DNA from: Candidatus Poribacteria bacterium
GTDB taxonomy: Bacteria > Poribacteria > WGA-4E > GCA-2687025
Length of the DNA stretch: 64,000 bases
NCBI GenBank assembly: GCA_028818695.1
Contig: JAPPNK010000004.1
Span: 1 to 64,000 of the forward strand
Direction: 5' to 3'
How positions within the stretch are numbered: the stretch's first letter is position 1; every line of letters starts with the position of its first letter. The notes under the pieces are model-generated. The model saw nothing but the letters and a program-made list of their open reading frames with translations, was not told the origin of the DNA and did no database searches. Of the stretch, positions 25,685 to 34,281 are shown in pieces. The position numbers and the translations under genes are program-made.

Positions 25685-26817
25685 TTCGGGGCGAGTTTCC
25701 GCTTCTAGAGCGGTGCGCATATCTAAACGTAGGCGCGGCGGGGCTGTGTCCGCTTTCGGTCGCCGAGAAGGTGGAGGCGGGCGTCCGCGCGTTTGAACTT
25801 GGCGGGGAGACGGAGTGGACCTCCTCTCTTGAGCAGCTTGAAAAGGGGCGGGCGCGTCTGGCGGCGTTTTTGGGCGTCTCCGCGGACGAGGTCGCCTTCA
25901 CGCGCAACGCGACCGAAGGGATCAACGCCGCCGCCCATGGGCTTGACTGGAGCGGCGGCGGAGAGATACTCATCTCGGACGAGGAACACGCGGCGCTGCT
26001 GTTTCCGTGGGCGTTTTTGGCGCAGCGTTCCGCGGGGAAAAACGCCGTGTCGGTGCGCCGTTTTCGTTTTGGGAACTCGCCTGAGGAGACGCTGGACGCT
26101 CTTGAAGCCGCCTTTAGCCCCAAAACGCGCCTCATGGCGGTCAGCCATGTCAGCTGCGTCACGGGCAAGCGCGCGCCCGCCGCTGAGATGGCGCGCCTCT
26201 GCCGAGAGCGCGGCGTCCTGTCGCTCATCGACGGGGCGCAGGCGGCGGGGCAGATGCCGATACAGGAGGCGGCGGAGGAAGCCGATCTCTACGCGGGCAA
26301 CGGGCATAAGTGGCTGCTCGGACCGAAAGGCACAGGCTATCTGCGCATACGCCCCGCGCTGTTGGACGCGCTGACGCCGACGCAGGTGGGAATGGGTTCC
26401 GGCAGTTACGACGAGGCGACCGGCAAGCTTGCGCTTGACCGCTCCGCGCGGCGGTTTGAATGCGGAACGCGCGGCTGCGGGCGTTATGCAGGCTTTGAGC
26501 CGCTGTTTGAGTGGTGGGATCAGGTCGGTTTTGAGAACGCATGGCGGCATATGCGGGCGTTGACAGATATGCTGAAAGAGGCGCTGAAAAAGGCGCCGAA
26601 TGTCCGCCTCCACACGCCGGACGCATGGGAGCATTCGTGCGCGATGACCTCCTTTTCGGTCGAGGGCGTTTCAGGGGGGCGGCTTGCGGCGGAGCTGTAC
26701 GAACGGCGCCGCATCCGCGTGCGGCATGTGGAAGAGATCGACGGCGTTCGCGTCTCTGCGGCGCTCTTCAACAACGAAGAGGAAATCAATCGGCTGATAG
26801 ACGTCGTACGGAAATGA
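25681..26817 (+). CDS. Class V aminotransferase (cysteine desulfurase/epimerase-like)
   Basis: 378 residues, GTG start overlapping the previous stop by four bases. PLP fold type I: TRNATEGINAAAHGLDW near residue 75, D in LIDGAQAAGQMP, and the PLP lysine in GNGHKWLLGPKGTGYL. Class V includes cysteine desulfurases, isopenicillin-N-epimerase-like and serine-glyoxylate enzymes. The short N-terminus (RGEFPLLERCAYLNVGAAGL) and the GHKW.LGP.G context fit the epimerase/EgtE-like branch better than NifS, since no obvious active-site Cys loop is seen. Coupled with the isomerase-like gene before it. Confidence 0.88.
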   Translation: MIRGEFPLLERCAYLNVGAAGLCPLSVAEKVEAGVRAFELGGETEWTSSLEQLEKGRARLAAFLGVSADEVAFTRNATEGINAAAHGLDWSGGGEILISDEEHAALLFPWAFLAQRSAGKNAVSVRRFRFGNSPEETLDALEAAFSPKTRLMAVSHVSCVTGKRAPAAEMARLCRERGVLSLIDGAQAAGQMPIQEAAEEADLYAGNGHKWLLGPKGTGYLRIRPALLDALTPTQVGMGSGSYDEATGKLALDRSARRFECGTRGCGRYAGFEPLFEWWDQVGFENAWRHMRALTDMLKEALKKAPNVRLHTPDAWEHSCAMTSFSVEGVSGGRLAAELYERRRIRVRHVEEIDGVRVSAALFNNEEEINRLIDVVRK

Positions 26818-26839
26818 CGGACAGCGCCGCCAAACCGCG

Positions 26840-27973
26840 CTATCCGCTGTCCGCTTCTTCAATATACCCGTCGATGCGTATGTCCGGCGGGATCGGTTGC
26901 GCCGTCCATTCGCGTATGCGCAGGGCGTCGGAGAGGCGGGCGCATAGGGCGTCCCCGACCGCCGGCAGCCCTTCTCCGCCGATGATGATCGGCGCGATGT
27001 AAGCGGCGACCCTGTCCGCCAGCCGAGAGCGCACAAGGCTGCCATGCATGCGCGACCCGCCCTCCGCCAGAACGCTCAACGCGCCCGCCCCGCCCAAGCG
27101 CCGAAGCAGCGATTCAAGGCAGACGCGCCCTTCCAAAAGCGGCAGGCGCCACGCCTCCGCTCCCGCCGACTCCAGCGCGCGGACGCGGCTGACGGGGGTG
27201 GTCTCTCCGACCGCGACAATCGTTTTGGCGCTGCGGTTTTGAAACATGCGCGCTGTCGGAGGGACGCGCGCATGCGTGTCCGCGACAACGCGGAGCGGGT
27301 CTTGATCGGCGCCGCTGTCGGGGAGGCGGGCGGTCAGCCGCGGATCGTCGGCAAGCGCGGAGCCGACGCCAATCAGAATCGCGTCATGCGAAACGCGCAG
27401 ACGCCTGCCGTCCAGGCGCGCCGCTTCCGAGGTGATCCATTTCGATTCGCCAGCCCCGGTCGCCGTTTTGCCGTCTAGACTCATCGCCATTTTGAGCGTG
27501 ACGAACGGGACGCCCCGCCGTTTCCATTTCAGATACGGGGCGTTGAGGCGGCGCGCTTCTTCCGCCATCAGCCCGATCTCAACCTGTATGCCCGCCGCCC
27601 GCAGGCGCGCATGTCCGCGCCCCGACACGCGCTCGTCAGGGTCTTCGATGGCGGAGACGACGCGCGCGACGCCGCGTTTGACAAGCAGATCGGCGCATGG
27701 CGGCGTTCGCCCTTCATGGGCGCACGGTTCTAGGTTCACATAAAGCGCGGCTCCGTCGGCTCTGCCCTGCGCCTGCTTCAGCGCTTCCGCTTCGGCGTGC
27801 GGGTGTCCGGGACCTTGGTGGCATCCCTCGCCGACAGCGCGCCCGTTCTGGACGACGACGGCTCCGACCATTGGGTTGGGGGAGGTGCGCCGTTTCGCGC
27901 TTTGGGCGAGCTCCAGCGCGCGCGCCATCCACTGCTCATCCTGCCGTTTGCGTTCGCTGCGCGCCTCTGACAT
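26840..27973 (-). CDS. ribD: Riboflavin biosynthesis deaminase/reductase
   Basis: 377 residues. The N-terminal cytidine-deaminase-like domain has HPHAEAEAL with the catalytic Glu and PCAHEGRTPPC with the zinc cysteines. The C-terminal pyrimidine reductase domain has VTLKMAMSLDGKTATGAGES and the LAEGGSRMHGSLV strand. It deaminates then reduces the ring-opened GTP product in riboflavin synthesis. The ATG at 27973 was chosen because homology starts directly after it; the frame back to 28084 crosses a hairpin. No other rib gene is adjacent and no FMN riboswitch is seen upstream. Convergent with the aminotransferase gene. Confidence 0.93.
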   Translation of the reverse strand: MSEARSERKRQDEQWMARALELAQSAKRRTSPNPMVGAVVVQNGRAVGEGCHQGPGHPHAEAEALKQAQGRADGAALYVNLEPCAHEGRTPPCADLLVKRGVARVVSAIEDPDERVSGRGHARLRAAGIQVEIGLMAEEARRLNAPYLKWKRRGVPFVTLKMAMSLDGKTATGAGESKWITSEAARLDGRRLRVSHDAILIGVGSALADDPRLTARLPDSGADQDPLRVVADTHARVPPTARMFQNRSAKTIVAVGETTPVSRVRALESAGAEAWRLPLLEGRVCLESLLRRLGGAGALSVLAEGGSRMHGSLVRSRLADRVAAYIAPIIIGGEGLPAVGDALCARLSDALRIREWTAQPIPPDIRIDGYIEEADSG

Positions 27974-28063
27974 AGGCGCATTGTCTCTGTTTCGGGGAGA
28001 GGGCGCAAGTCGTTTGAGGCGGCGCGGCGATGGACTTAACCCGAAAAGAGCGGAAATACAGAA

Positions 28064-28102
28064 GCGGGCTTGAGCTGTCCGCATACCCAGCTCAAGCCCC
28101 GC
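28064..28102 (-). terminator. Hairpin between the unknown membrane protein gene and ribD
   Basis: Stem GCGGGCTTGAGCTG / CAGCTCAAGCCCCGC (one extra C) with a 10-base loop, followed on the minus strand by TTCTGTATTTCC. Likely ends transcription of the 28126-29025 gene before ribD. Confidence 0.55.
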
Positions 28103-28125
28103 GCCTCTCCAGAACAGGCTTGCGC

Positions 28126-29025
28126 CTATTTAGAATCGCCGCTCTCCTGCGCCGACTTCCCGATATCGCCCAGATCCAGAAACGTGAACTTGTATTTGGG
28201 ATGCGCCGGGTCAACGCCCTTCATTAAGACCGCCTCATACGTCGTCACGCCGGCGGCAGACCTCACCTTTTCGATGGACTCCAGAATGTCGGCAAGCTTC
28301 TTTTTAGTCTGCTGATCGCCAGGCGTCTGTTTCAGACGGCGCTCCAGTTCGCCGCGCGCCGTTTCCAGACGCGCCAACGCCTGCTTCTGCTTGGGAGATA
28401 TGTGCGACTTCTGCCAAGTGATGTACAGCTCCTCCTTCTTGTCGACATAGTAGGTCTCGCCGTTCGGAAGCGTCATCTTGCCTTGAAGCGCGGTACGAGG
28501 AAGCCGCCCCGACCGCACGAGCAACTCCTCAGCTCCGCGTTCTTCATCTGGAATCCGCTCTTTTCCCGTGCGTTTCTCCATCGGCACGTCAGGAGCGTAA
28601 GGAATGTAGGGCCGCAGCGCATTGTAAAGAGCAAGGTCCTCCTTGTCCTCAAAGACGCGCTTCCGAAAGTTCTGATATGCCATCCCCGCAAGCGACATAT
28701 GCGGCTGCGGCTTTACGCCCGCTTCGACAAGACGGTCATATTCTTTTCCGACCTCCTCAGCCATGAGGTCCAACGCTTCCTGCCAGTTTTTTACGTTGTA
28801 GGGTCCGGCGTCCGCTTCATCGTCCATTTTTGGAGTCTCTTTCGGCGGCTTTTTCGGTTGAACGCGCGGGGCGGGGGGCGTCTGTTTCTCCGCCTCGCCG
28901 CCTTCAATCTCCGCCATGGGAGCCTCGCTGTCTCCGCCTTTCATGCTCAAAATCCAGAGCAACAGAAATGCGCCGAGAAGGACGGCGGCCAAGACGGCCG
29001 CCGTCAGATATGTTTTGCGGGACAT
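28126..29025 (-). CDS. Unknown membrane-anchored protein
   Basis: 299 residues from the ATG at 29025, preceded by GGAG. One N-terminal membrane helix (about residues 6-28, TAAVLAAVLLGAFLLLWILS) is followed by a Pro/Lys/Glu-rich linker (PPAPRVQPKKPPKETPK) and a soluble domain, probably periplasmic. The C-terminal 120 residues are helix-rich (QALARLETARGELERRLKQT) and end in FLDLGDIGKSAQESGDSK. No family recognised. A truncated copy of the last 60 codons lies just upstream at 29052-29235, so the gene was once duplicated in tandem. Confidence 0.7.
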   Translation of the reverse strand: MSRKTYLTAAVLAAVLLGAFLLLWILSMKGGDSEAPMAEIEGGEAEKQTPPAPRVQPKKPPKETPKMDDEADAGPYNVKNWQEALDLMAEEVGKEYDRLVEAGVKPQPHMSLAGMAYQNFRKRVFEDKEDLALYNALRPYIPYAPDVPMEKRTGKERIPDEERGAEELLVRSGRLPRTALQGKMTLPNGETYYVDKKEELYITWQKSHISPKQKQALARLETARGELERRLKQTPGDQQTKKKLADILESIEKVRSAAGVTTYEAVLMKGVDPAHPKYKFTFLDLGDIGKSAQESGDSK

Positions 29026-29051
29026 GATCAATCTCCACCGCAGGCTTGCGC

Positions 29052-29235
29052 CTATTTGGAATCGCCGCTCTCCTGCGCCGACTTCCCGATATCGCCCAGA
29101 TCCAGAAACGTGAACTTGTATTTGGGATGCGCCGGGTCAACGCCCTTCATTAAGACCGCCTCATACGTTGTCACGCTGGCGGCAGACCTCACCTTTTCAA
29201 TCGACTCTAGTAAATGTCGGCGAGCTTCTTTTGCG
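29052..29235 (-). pseudogene. Truncated duplicate of the C-terminus of the 28126-29025 gene
   Basis: Nearly base-for-base identical to 28124-28305, covering the final ~60 codons and the stop (GDSK*). The duplicate shows a few substitutions and a break near 29205, where GACTCTAGTAAATG replaces GACTCCAGAATG. It has no 5' part; the promoter-linked repeat begins 48 bases further on. The copy is the remnant of a tandem duplication. Confidence 0.75.
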
Positions 29236-29246
29236 CCTTTAATATC

Positions 29247-29275
29247 TTTATAGCAGAGATTCGTTAGAAAATCAA
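29247..29275 (-). promoter_or_regulatory. Sigma-70 promoter upstream of the duplicate and the membrane protein gene
   Basis: Minus strand: TTGATT (29275-29270), 17-base spacer, TATAAA (29252-29247). It reads through the truncated copy towards 29025. The -35 box lies 8 bases from the end of the repeat at 29284. Confidence 0.65.
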
Positions 29276-29283
29276 CCGCTTTC

Positions 29284-29505
29284 TGACCTTAAGGCTTTAG
29301 TTGGGACACGTCGACATGCGAATGCGGACGTCGTCTGTTGGATTCTGGATTCCCGCTTTCGCGAGAATGACGCTCCGGTTGGCGAAGCCTTTTCCCGTAA
29401 ATAGAACGATAATTCGTTATGCGAATGCGGAGGACGTCTGTTGGACTCTGGATTCCCGCGCGTTTTACCGCAAGGGCGGGAATGAAGGCCGGCGGCGCGG
29501 ACGCT
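29284..29505. repeat. Promoter-linked inverted-repeat element, copy B (partial, rearranged)
   Basis: Starts with the intact end TGACCTTAAGGCTTTAGTTG followed by GGACAC. A central palindrome follows at about 29347. Then ATGCGAATGCGGA plus the GTCTGTTGGA.TCTGGATTCC segment (from 29318) is repeated about 100 bases later (from 29419) with a second palindrome, and no matching right end is found. The region up to the CotH gene at 29639 holds nothing else, apart from a possible TTGACA at 29558. Confidence 0.65.
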
Positions 29506-29638
29506 TTAGGGTTAAAATGAGAACCTCCATATAAGCGTACTACCCCGCTTGCGCCGGTTGACAAATCGAAAGAGAATCGGCAAACTGCGCATAGCGGCAT
29601 GGCAATCGTTTGAAGCGCGGAACCAGAAGGAGAGTCGT

Positions 29639-31384
29639 ATGAAGCAATGGGCTTTGCCCCTCGCTCTGTTGGTCTTTGGAATTTCGCTCAGCGGCGTCGC
29701 AAAGGAGATGACCTTGGACGATCTTTTTCCGACCGACCGCGTTCTGGACATACAGATATTCGTTGAACAGAGAGACTGGGACCTAATTCGACATCAGTCA
29801 AGGGATTTCAGGTCGGCGCTGGACGAATCGCGCAAATACGGACACATCAAAGGACCCTACACCTATGTCCCGGCGCGCGTCGTCATTGACGACGTTCTTT
29901 TCTCGGCGGTCGGCTTGCGCAAAAAAGGCTTCATCGGCTCGCAAAGCCATACGCGCCCGTCGCTCAAAATCAAGCTGGACTATATCGACAAGGAGGCGTC
30001 CGTCGAGGGGCTGAATCTCCTGACGCTCAACAACAACAAGCAGGACCTAAGCCAGATGGATCAGTATCTCGGCTATGCGCTCTTCAACAAGGCGGGCGCC
30101 CCCGCCCCAAGATGCGCCTTTGCGAGGGTGAGCGTCAACGGGGAGCAGCTCGGCGTCTATTCGCATGTGGAAAGCATACGCGCGCCGTTTCTAGCGCGCC
30201 AGTTCGGCGACGACAGCGGCGTCCTGTATGAAGGAACCGTCGTCGACTTTTTTGAAGGCTGGGAAAACGCTTTTGAGTATAAACGCGGCGACGACGAGCT
30301 CGGCAGGGAGCGCATCAAGCAGTTGATAGCCGCTCTGAGCGATCCCGGCACGACGGCGGAATCGATTGGCGAACTCGTGGATCTGGACTCCTTTTATCGA
30401 TTCTGGGCTTTGGAAGGTTTGGTCGGCTTCGGCGACGGATACACTGGAAACATCAACAATTTTTATGTGTATCTGAATCCAAAGACGGATAAATTCCACT
30501 TCATCATATGGGGCGCCGACGCGCTGTTCCGCAAGTATAGCCATGTGGAGCGCGGAAGAGACCGGCGCGCGCCCATCTCGGTGAAGATGAAGGGGCGGAC
30601 GGCGCTCTCGCTTTACCGGCTGGAAGAGGGGCGCGGGGGGTTCCGCCGCGCGATGATGGAGCTGCTGGAAAACCACTGGGACGAAGAAAAGCTGCTGGCG
30701 GAGATCGACCGCGTCGCGGAGATGATTGAGCCGCATCTAGCGCGCGAGCAGCGCCAATCAAGAAACGAAATCGGACGGCAAGCCTCGTTTGAGCGCGAAG
30801 TGGAGGATGTGCGGCGGTTTATCCGTTTGCGGCGAGACGACATCATGGAGGAGATACGCGACGGCATGCCGATTTGGAACGCAAGGCTGGAAGAGCCGTT
30901 TGTGATGCGGTCCGATGAACGGCGCTTTCCAGAGCTGCCCAAAGAGGGGGTGTGGCATGAGGCGCGCATGGGCAAGCTGGCGGCGGTTGAGAAGCGTCTA
31001 GCGGACGGCGCGGATGTGAACGAGCGGGACAAGATGTTCTATCTGGCGCCGTTGGGATGGGCGGCTCTCTACGGGCAGACCGAAGTCGCCCGCGCCCTGC
31101 TTGACAACGGAGCCGACGTAAATATCCTTGACAGGTCGGGAAATACGCCGCTCCACACCGCCGCGTTTCTAGGCGATGTGGAAACGGCGAAGCTGCTGAT
31201 CGAGAACGGGGCGAATATCCGCGCGAAGAATCATGAAGGCGGCATGCCGATAGAATCGACCAAAGCGCCGTTTGAGGTCACCTCCTTTATCGGCTCCATC
31301 TTTCAGATCAAGATCGACCATAGACGGTTTGCCGCCATCGAAAAAGGCAGGGCGGAAATTGTAAAGCTGCTGAATAGCCCCTAG
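29639..31384 (+). CDS. Secreted CotH-kinase-family protein with C-terminal ankyrin repeats, copy 1
   Basis: 581 residues. ATG at 29639 follows AAGGAG; signal peptide about residues 1-20. CotH-like domain at about 25-430: MTLDDLFPTDRVLDIQI opening, FTYVPARVVIDD-like strand, KKGFIGS, LNLLTLNNNKQD, YSHVESI, GDGYTGNINNFYVYLN and FHFIIWGADALF. CotH kinases of spore coats phosphorylate proteins; the Poribacteria-like secreted versions are untested. At about 435-580 there are ankyrin repeats (LGWAALYGQTEVARALLDNG, GNTPLHTAAFLGDVETAKLL). A CotH-ankyrin fusion is unusual. Copy 2 begins 115 bases downstream, and the ankyrin DNA is almost identical in both. Confidence 0.85.
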   Translation: MKQWALPLALLVFGISLSGVAKEMTLDDLFPTDRVLDIQIFVEQRDWDLIRHQSRDFRSALDESRKYGHIKGPYTYVPARVVIDDVLFSAVGLRKKGFIGSQSHTRPSLKIKLDYIDKEASVEGLNLLTLNNNKQDLSQMDQYLGYALFNKAGAPAPRCAFARVSVNGEQLGVYSHVESIRAPFLARQFGDDSGVLYEGTVVDFFEGWENAFEYKRGDDELGRERIKQLIAALSDPGTTAESIGELVDLDSFYRFWALEGLVGFGDGYTGNINNFYVYLNPKTDKFHFIIWGADALFRKYSHVERGRDRRAPISVKMKGRTALSLYRLEEGRGGFRRAMMELLENHWDEEKLLAEIDRVAEMIEPHLAREQRQSRNEIGRQASFEREVEDVRRFIRLRRDDIMEEIRDGMPIWNARLEEPFVMRSDERRFPELPKEGVWHEARMGKLAAVEKRLADGADVNERDKMFYLAPLGWAALYGQTEVARALLDNGADVNILDRSGNTPLHTAAFLGDVETAKLLIENGANIRAKNHEGGMPIESTKAPFEVTSFIGSIFQIKIDHRRFAAIEKGRAEIVKLLNSP

Positions 31385-31498
31385 CGGCGTCCGGGATTTG
31401 GCGTCCATAAAACGCTCATGAGATTCCCGTTTGCGCAGGCTGCGTTGTATGATGACGTTAGGCGGCGCGGCGCGTTCATCAGAAGAAAGGAGAGTCTC

Positions 31499-33352
31499 AT
31501 GAAGTTTGACCGCAGGGCGTTCAACCGAGGCGGCGCATGGGGCGCATGCATACTGCTATGCTTGGCGGCGCTCGCCTGCGGGACGGCCGACGGGAAAGAC
31601 GACGGGGCGGCCGACGGGAAAGACGACGGGGCGGTTGACGGGAAGGACGGCGGGGCAAAGAAACTGACGCTGGACGATCTCTTCCCGACCGACCGCGTCA
31701 TGGACATACAGATTGAGGTCTCGCCGCAGGACTGGAACACGCTGCGGCATCAGACGCGCCATGGACACAGGGGGCAGCGCGGCTCCAGCAAGCCGTTCAC
31801 CTATGTGCCGGCGCGCGTGACGATAGACGGCGTCCAGTTTCCCAATGTCGCCATCCGTAAAAAAGGCTTCATCGGCTCCATCAGCAGCTCCCGCCCGTCG
31901 CTCAAGGTCAAGTTGAACTACACGGACAAAGAGGCGAACATCGGGGGGCTGAATCTGCTGACGCTCAACAACAACAAGCAGGACCCAAGCCAGATTGACC
32001 AGTATCTAGGGTATCGGCTGTTCAACGAGGCAGGCTCTCCCGCGCCGCGGTGCGCCTTTGCGGAGGTGAGCGTCAACGGACGCTCTCTCGGCGTCTATTC
32101 GCATGTGGAAGGCGTGCGCTCCCATTTTCTGAAGCAACATTTCGGCGACAACGGCGGCGTCCTGTATGAAGGCACAACCATCGATTTTCATCCCGGAAGC
32201 GAACACGGGTTTGAGCATGAGCGCGGCGACGACGCCCTCGGCAAGGACCGCATCCGGCAGCTGTCAGCCGTTCTCACCGGTTCAAATCCGTCCGCAATCG
32301 AAATCGGCAATCATATCGACCTGGACTCGTTTTACAAGTTCTGGGCGTTGGAGGGGCTGATTGGTTTCGGCGACGGGTATACTGGAAACATGAACAACTA
32401 CTTTTTCTATCTGAATCCTGCAACGGACAAGTTTCACTTCATACCATGGGGCGCGGACGCCTCGTTTCGCAAGTATAGCCATGTGGAAAGAAGAGACCCT
32501 TCGGCGCCCATTTCGGTGAAGATGCGGGGCGCCATCGCGAGCGCGCTCTATCAAACGCAGGAGGGGCGCGAGGGGTACCGCAAAGCGATGCTGGAGCTGC
32601 TTAACAAGCGGTGGAATGAAGAGGCGATGGCGGCGGAGATCGATCGGGTGGGGAAGATGATTGAGCCGTATCTAACTCGTGAGCAGCGCAACGCGCACAA
32701 CGAGGTCGGGGGGCGAAGAGGGTTTAGAGGGGAACTGGAGGATGTGCGCAGCTTTATTCTCACGCGCCGAGGCGACATCATGGGGGAGATTGCCGGCGGA
32801 ATGCCGATCTGGTCGCACAGGTCTTCTAGGGGGTTCCACGCGCATGCCGCCCATCGGGCGGTCCAAATACAAGTACAGCCGCAGCCGCCGCAACCGCCGC
32901 AGCTGCCTGACACAGGCATCTGGCGCGACGCGCGCATGGGAGACGTCAAGGCGGCGGAACGGCGCATTGCGCATGGGGCGGATGTGAACGAGCGGGACAG
33001 GATGTACCATCTGGCGCCGTTGGGATGGGCGGCTCTCTACGGGCAGACCGAAGTCGCCCGCGCCCTGCTTGACAACGGAGCCGACGTAAATATCCTTGAC
33101 AGGTCGGGAAATACGCCGCTCCACACCGCCGCGTTTCTAGGCGATGTGGAAACGGCGAAGCTGCTGATCGAGAACGGGGCGAATATCCGCGCGAGGAATC
33201 ATGAAGGCAACATGCCGGCAGCCTCGACCAATGCGCCGTTTGAAATCACCTCCTTTATCGGCGCCGTCTTTCAGATCAAGATCGACCGCAGAAGGTTTGC
33301 CGCCATCGAAAAGGGCAGAAAGGAGATTGTCCAGCTGCTGAATAGCCAGTAA
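31499..33352 (+). CDS. CotH-kinase-family protein with ankyrin repeats, copy 2 (putative lipoprotein)
   Basis: 617 residues, ATG at 31499 after AAAGGAG. The N-terminus has a signal sequence ending in LAALACGT, a likely lipobox with Cys near residue 25, so it is probably lipidated, unlike copy 1. Next comes a linker of three near-identical 8-residue units (ADGKDDGA), encoded by a 24-base tandem repeat at about 31584-31653. The CotH-like domain (LTLDDLFPTDRVMDIQ to GGMPIWSHR) follows, then a Gln/Pro-rich linker (QVQPQPPQPPQLPDTG) and the same ankyrin module as copy 1. Copies 1 and 2 are clearly paralogous through the CotH part but diverged there, while the ankyrin DNA is nearly identical. Confidence 0.85.
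   Translation: MKFDRRAFNRGGAWGACILLCLAALACGTADGKDDGAADGKDDGAVDGKDGGAKKLTLDDLFPTDRVMDIQIEVSPQDWNTLRHQTRHGHRGQRGSSKPFTYVPARVTIDGVQFPNVAIRKKGFIGSISSSRPSLKVKLNYTDKEANIGGLNLLTLNNNKQDPSQIDQYLGYRLFNEAGSPAPRCAFAEVSVNGRSLGVYSHVEGVRSHFLKQHFGDNGGVLYEGTTIDFHPGSEHGFEHERGDDALGKDRIRQLSAVLTGSNPSAIEIGNHIDLDSFYKFWALEGLIGFGDGYTGNMNNYFFYLNPATDKFHFIPWGADASFRKYSHVERRDPSAPISVKMRGAIASALYQTQEGREGYRKAMLELLNKRWNEEAMAAEIDRVGKMIEPYLTREQRNAHNEVGGRRGFRGELEDVRSFILTRRGDIMGEIAGGMPIWSHRSSRGFHAHAAHRAVQIQVQPQPPQPPQLPDTGIWRDARMGDVKAAERRIAHGADVNERDRMYHLAPLGWAALYGQTEVARALLDNGADVNILDRSGNTPLHTAAFLGDVETAKLLIENGANIRARNHEGNMPAASTNAPFEITSFIGAVFQIKIDRRRFAAIEKGRKEIVQLLNSQ
33011..33208 (+). repeat. 198-bp near-identical ankyrin-coding tract shared with 31043-31240
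   Basis: The DNA from CTGGCGCCGTTGGGATGGG to the GAATCATGAAGGC segment matches the same part of copy 1 with about one mismatch, while flanking CotH coding DNA differs at many positions. Confidence 0.8.
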
Positions 33353-33387
33353 GCGGGCTTTTTACCGCCCTTTCGCTCCGCGGTTGC

Positions 33388-34263
33388 CTAAACGCCTTCC
33401 AGATCGAAACGCACCGGGACGCTCAAACGCATGCTCGCCGCCTGAATGCTTTCAGGAAACGCCGTCAAGCGGCCGATGCGCTGAACGCTCTTGACCGCCG
33501 CCGAGTCCAGAATATCGGAGCCGGACGAGGTCTCAATCGACACCTCCGCCACCGTTCCGTCCCGCTTCAACAGGATATTCAGCGCCAGCTTGCCTTCGAT
33601 CTCCTGCGCGCGCGCAAAGTGCGGATACTCCTGCGCCCGCTGAATTGCCTCGCGCACGGCGGACTTGAACTGCTCAAACTCCTCCGCGCTTTTATTGCCG
33701 CCGCGCGGCGCGCCCACCATCGACATGAGGCCGGGCGACGCGGTCGTCAGCGACGTATTGATCGGAGCCGTCCCGACCGTCCAAGTATCCATTTTGATCT
33801 GCCCGCTAAAGGAGACCGTTGCCGGGCGCGCCTGCGTGGAAACCGCCAGCTGCGGAGCCGCCGCCGCCTTGAGCGCCTGCGACACCTGATCGCTCTGCGC
33901 GTCGCCCGCCGGGATGTAAAATCCATCCGTCGAGGCGCCCGAAAACTTCGCCGCGGTCTGAATCTGTATCGGCTTGTCAAATGCTTGGCGCTTCACCTCG
34001 TTCCGCTTTAAACGCGGCGGACGCTCCCGGCGCGGAGTAACCGCCTGCGCCGTCTTGGACACATCCACAATGTCGCCGTCCGCGTCCTGCTTCGCCTCCT
34101 CATGCGTCCAGATGACGACCGCGCCCAGTATCAATGCCGCCGCTCCATGCGCAATCACCGATAAAATGAAAGCCCGCCGGTTCTTTGACCGGTAGCGCCC
34201 GACCGCCCCCGAAAGGCTCACGCCCGTTCGAGGCGGCTCCTGTTTTTCATGTTCAGAATGCAT
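33388..34263 (-). CDS. TonB-family energy transducer
   Basis: 291 residues. An N-terminal cytoplasmic stretch and single membrane helix (about 31-52, AFILSVIAHGAAALILGAVV) precede a long periplasmic linker. The last 90 residues form a TonB C-terminal domain (IEGKLALNILLKRDGTVAEV, ILDSAAVKSVQRIG, FPESIQAASMRLSVPVRFDL). It would couple the ExbBD proton motive force to outer membrane receptors; no exbB/exbD is in the window. Last gene of the minus-strand receptor operon. ATG preceded by AAAGGAA. The linker is not the usual Pro-Lys/Glu array. Confidence 0.88.
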   Translation of the reverse strand: MHSEHEKQEPPRTGVSLSGAVGRYRSKNRRAFILSVIAHGAAALILGAVVIWTHEEAKQDADGDIVDVSKTAQAVTPRRERPPRLKRNEVKRQAFDKPIQIQTAAKFSGASTDGFYIPAGDAQSDQVSQALKAAAAPQLAVSTQARPATVSFSGQIKMDTWTVGTAPINTSLTTASPGLMSMVGAPRGGNKSAEEFEQFKSAVREAIQRAQEYPHFARAQEIEGKLALNILLKRDGTVAEVSIETSSGSDILDSAAVKSVQRIGRLTAFPESIQAASMRLSVPVRFDLEGV

Positions 34264-34281
34264 TCTGTTTCCTTTCCGCTG

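Noticed and set aside
28064-28102. FMN riboswitch upstream of ribD
   Set aside because: The region holds a simple two-arm hairpin without the multi-helix RFN core; a terminator of the upstream gene fits better.
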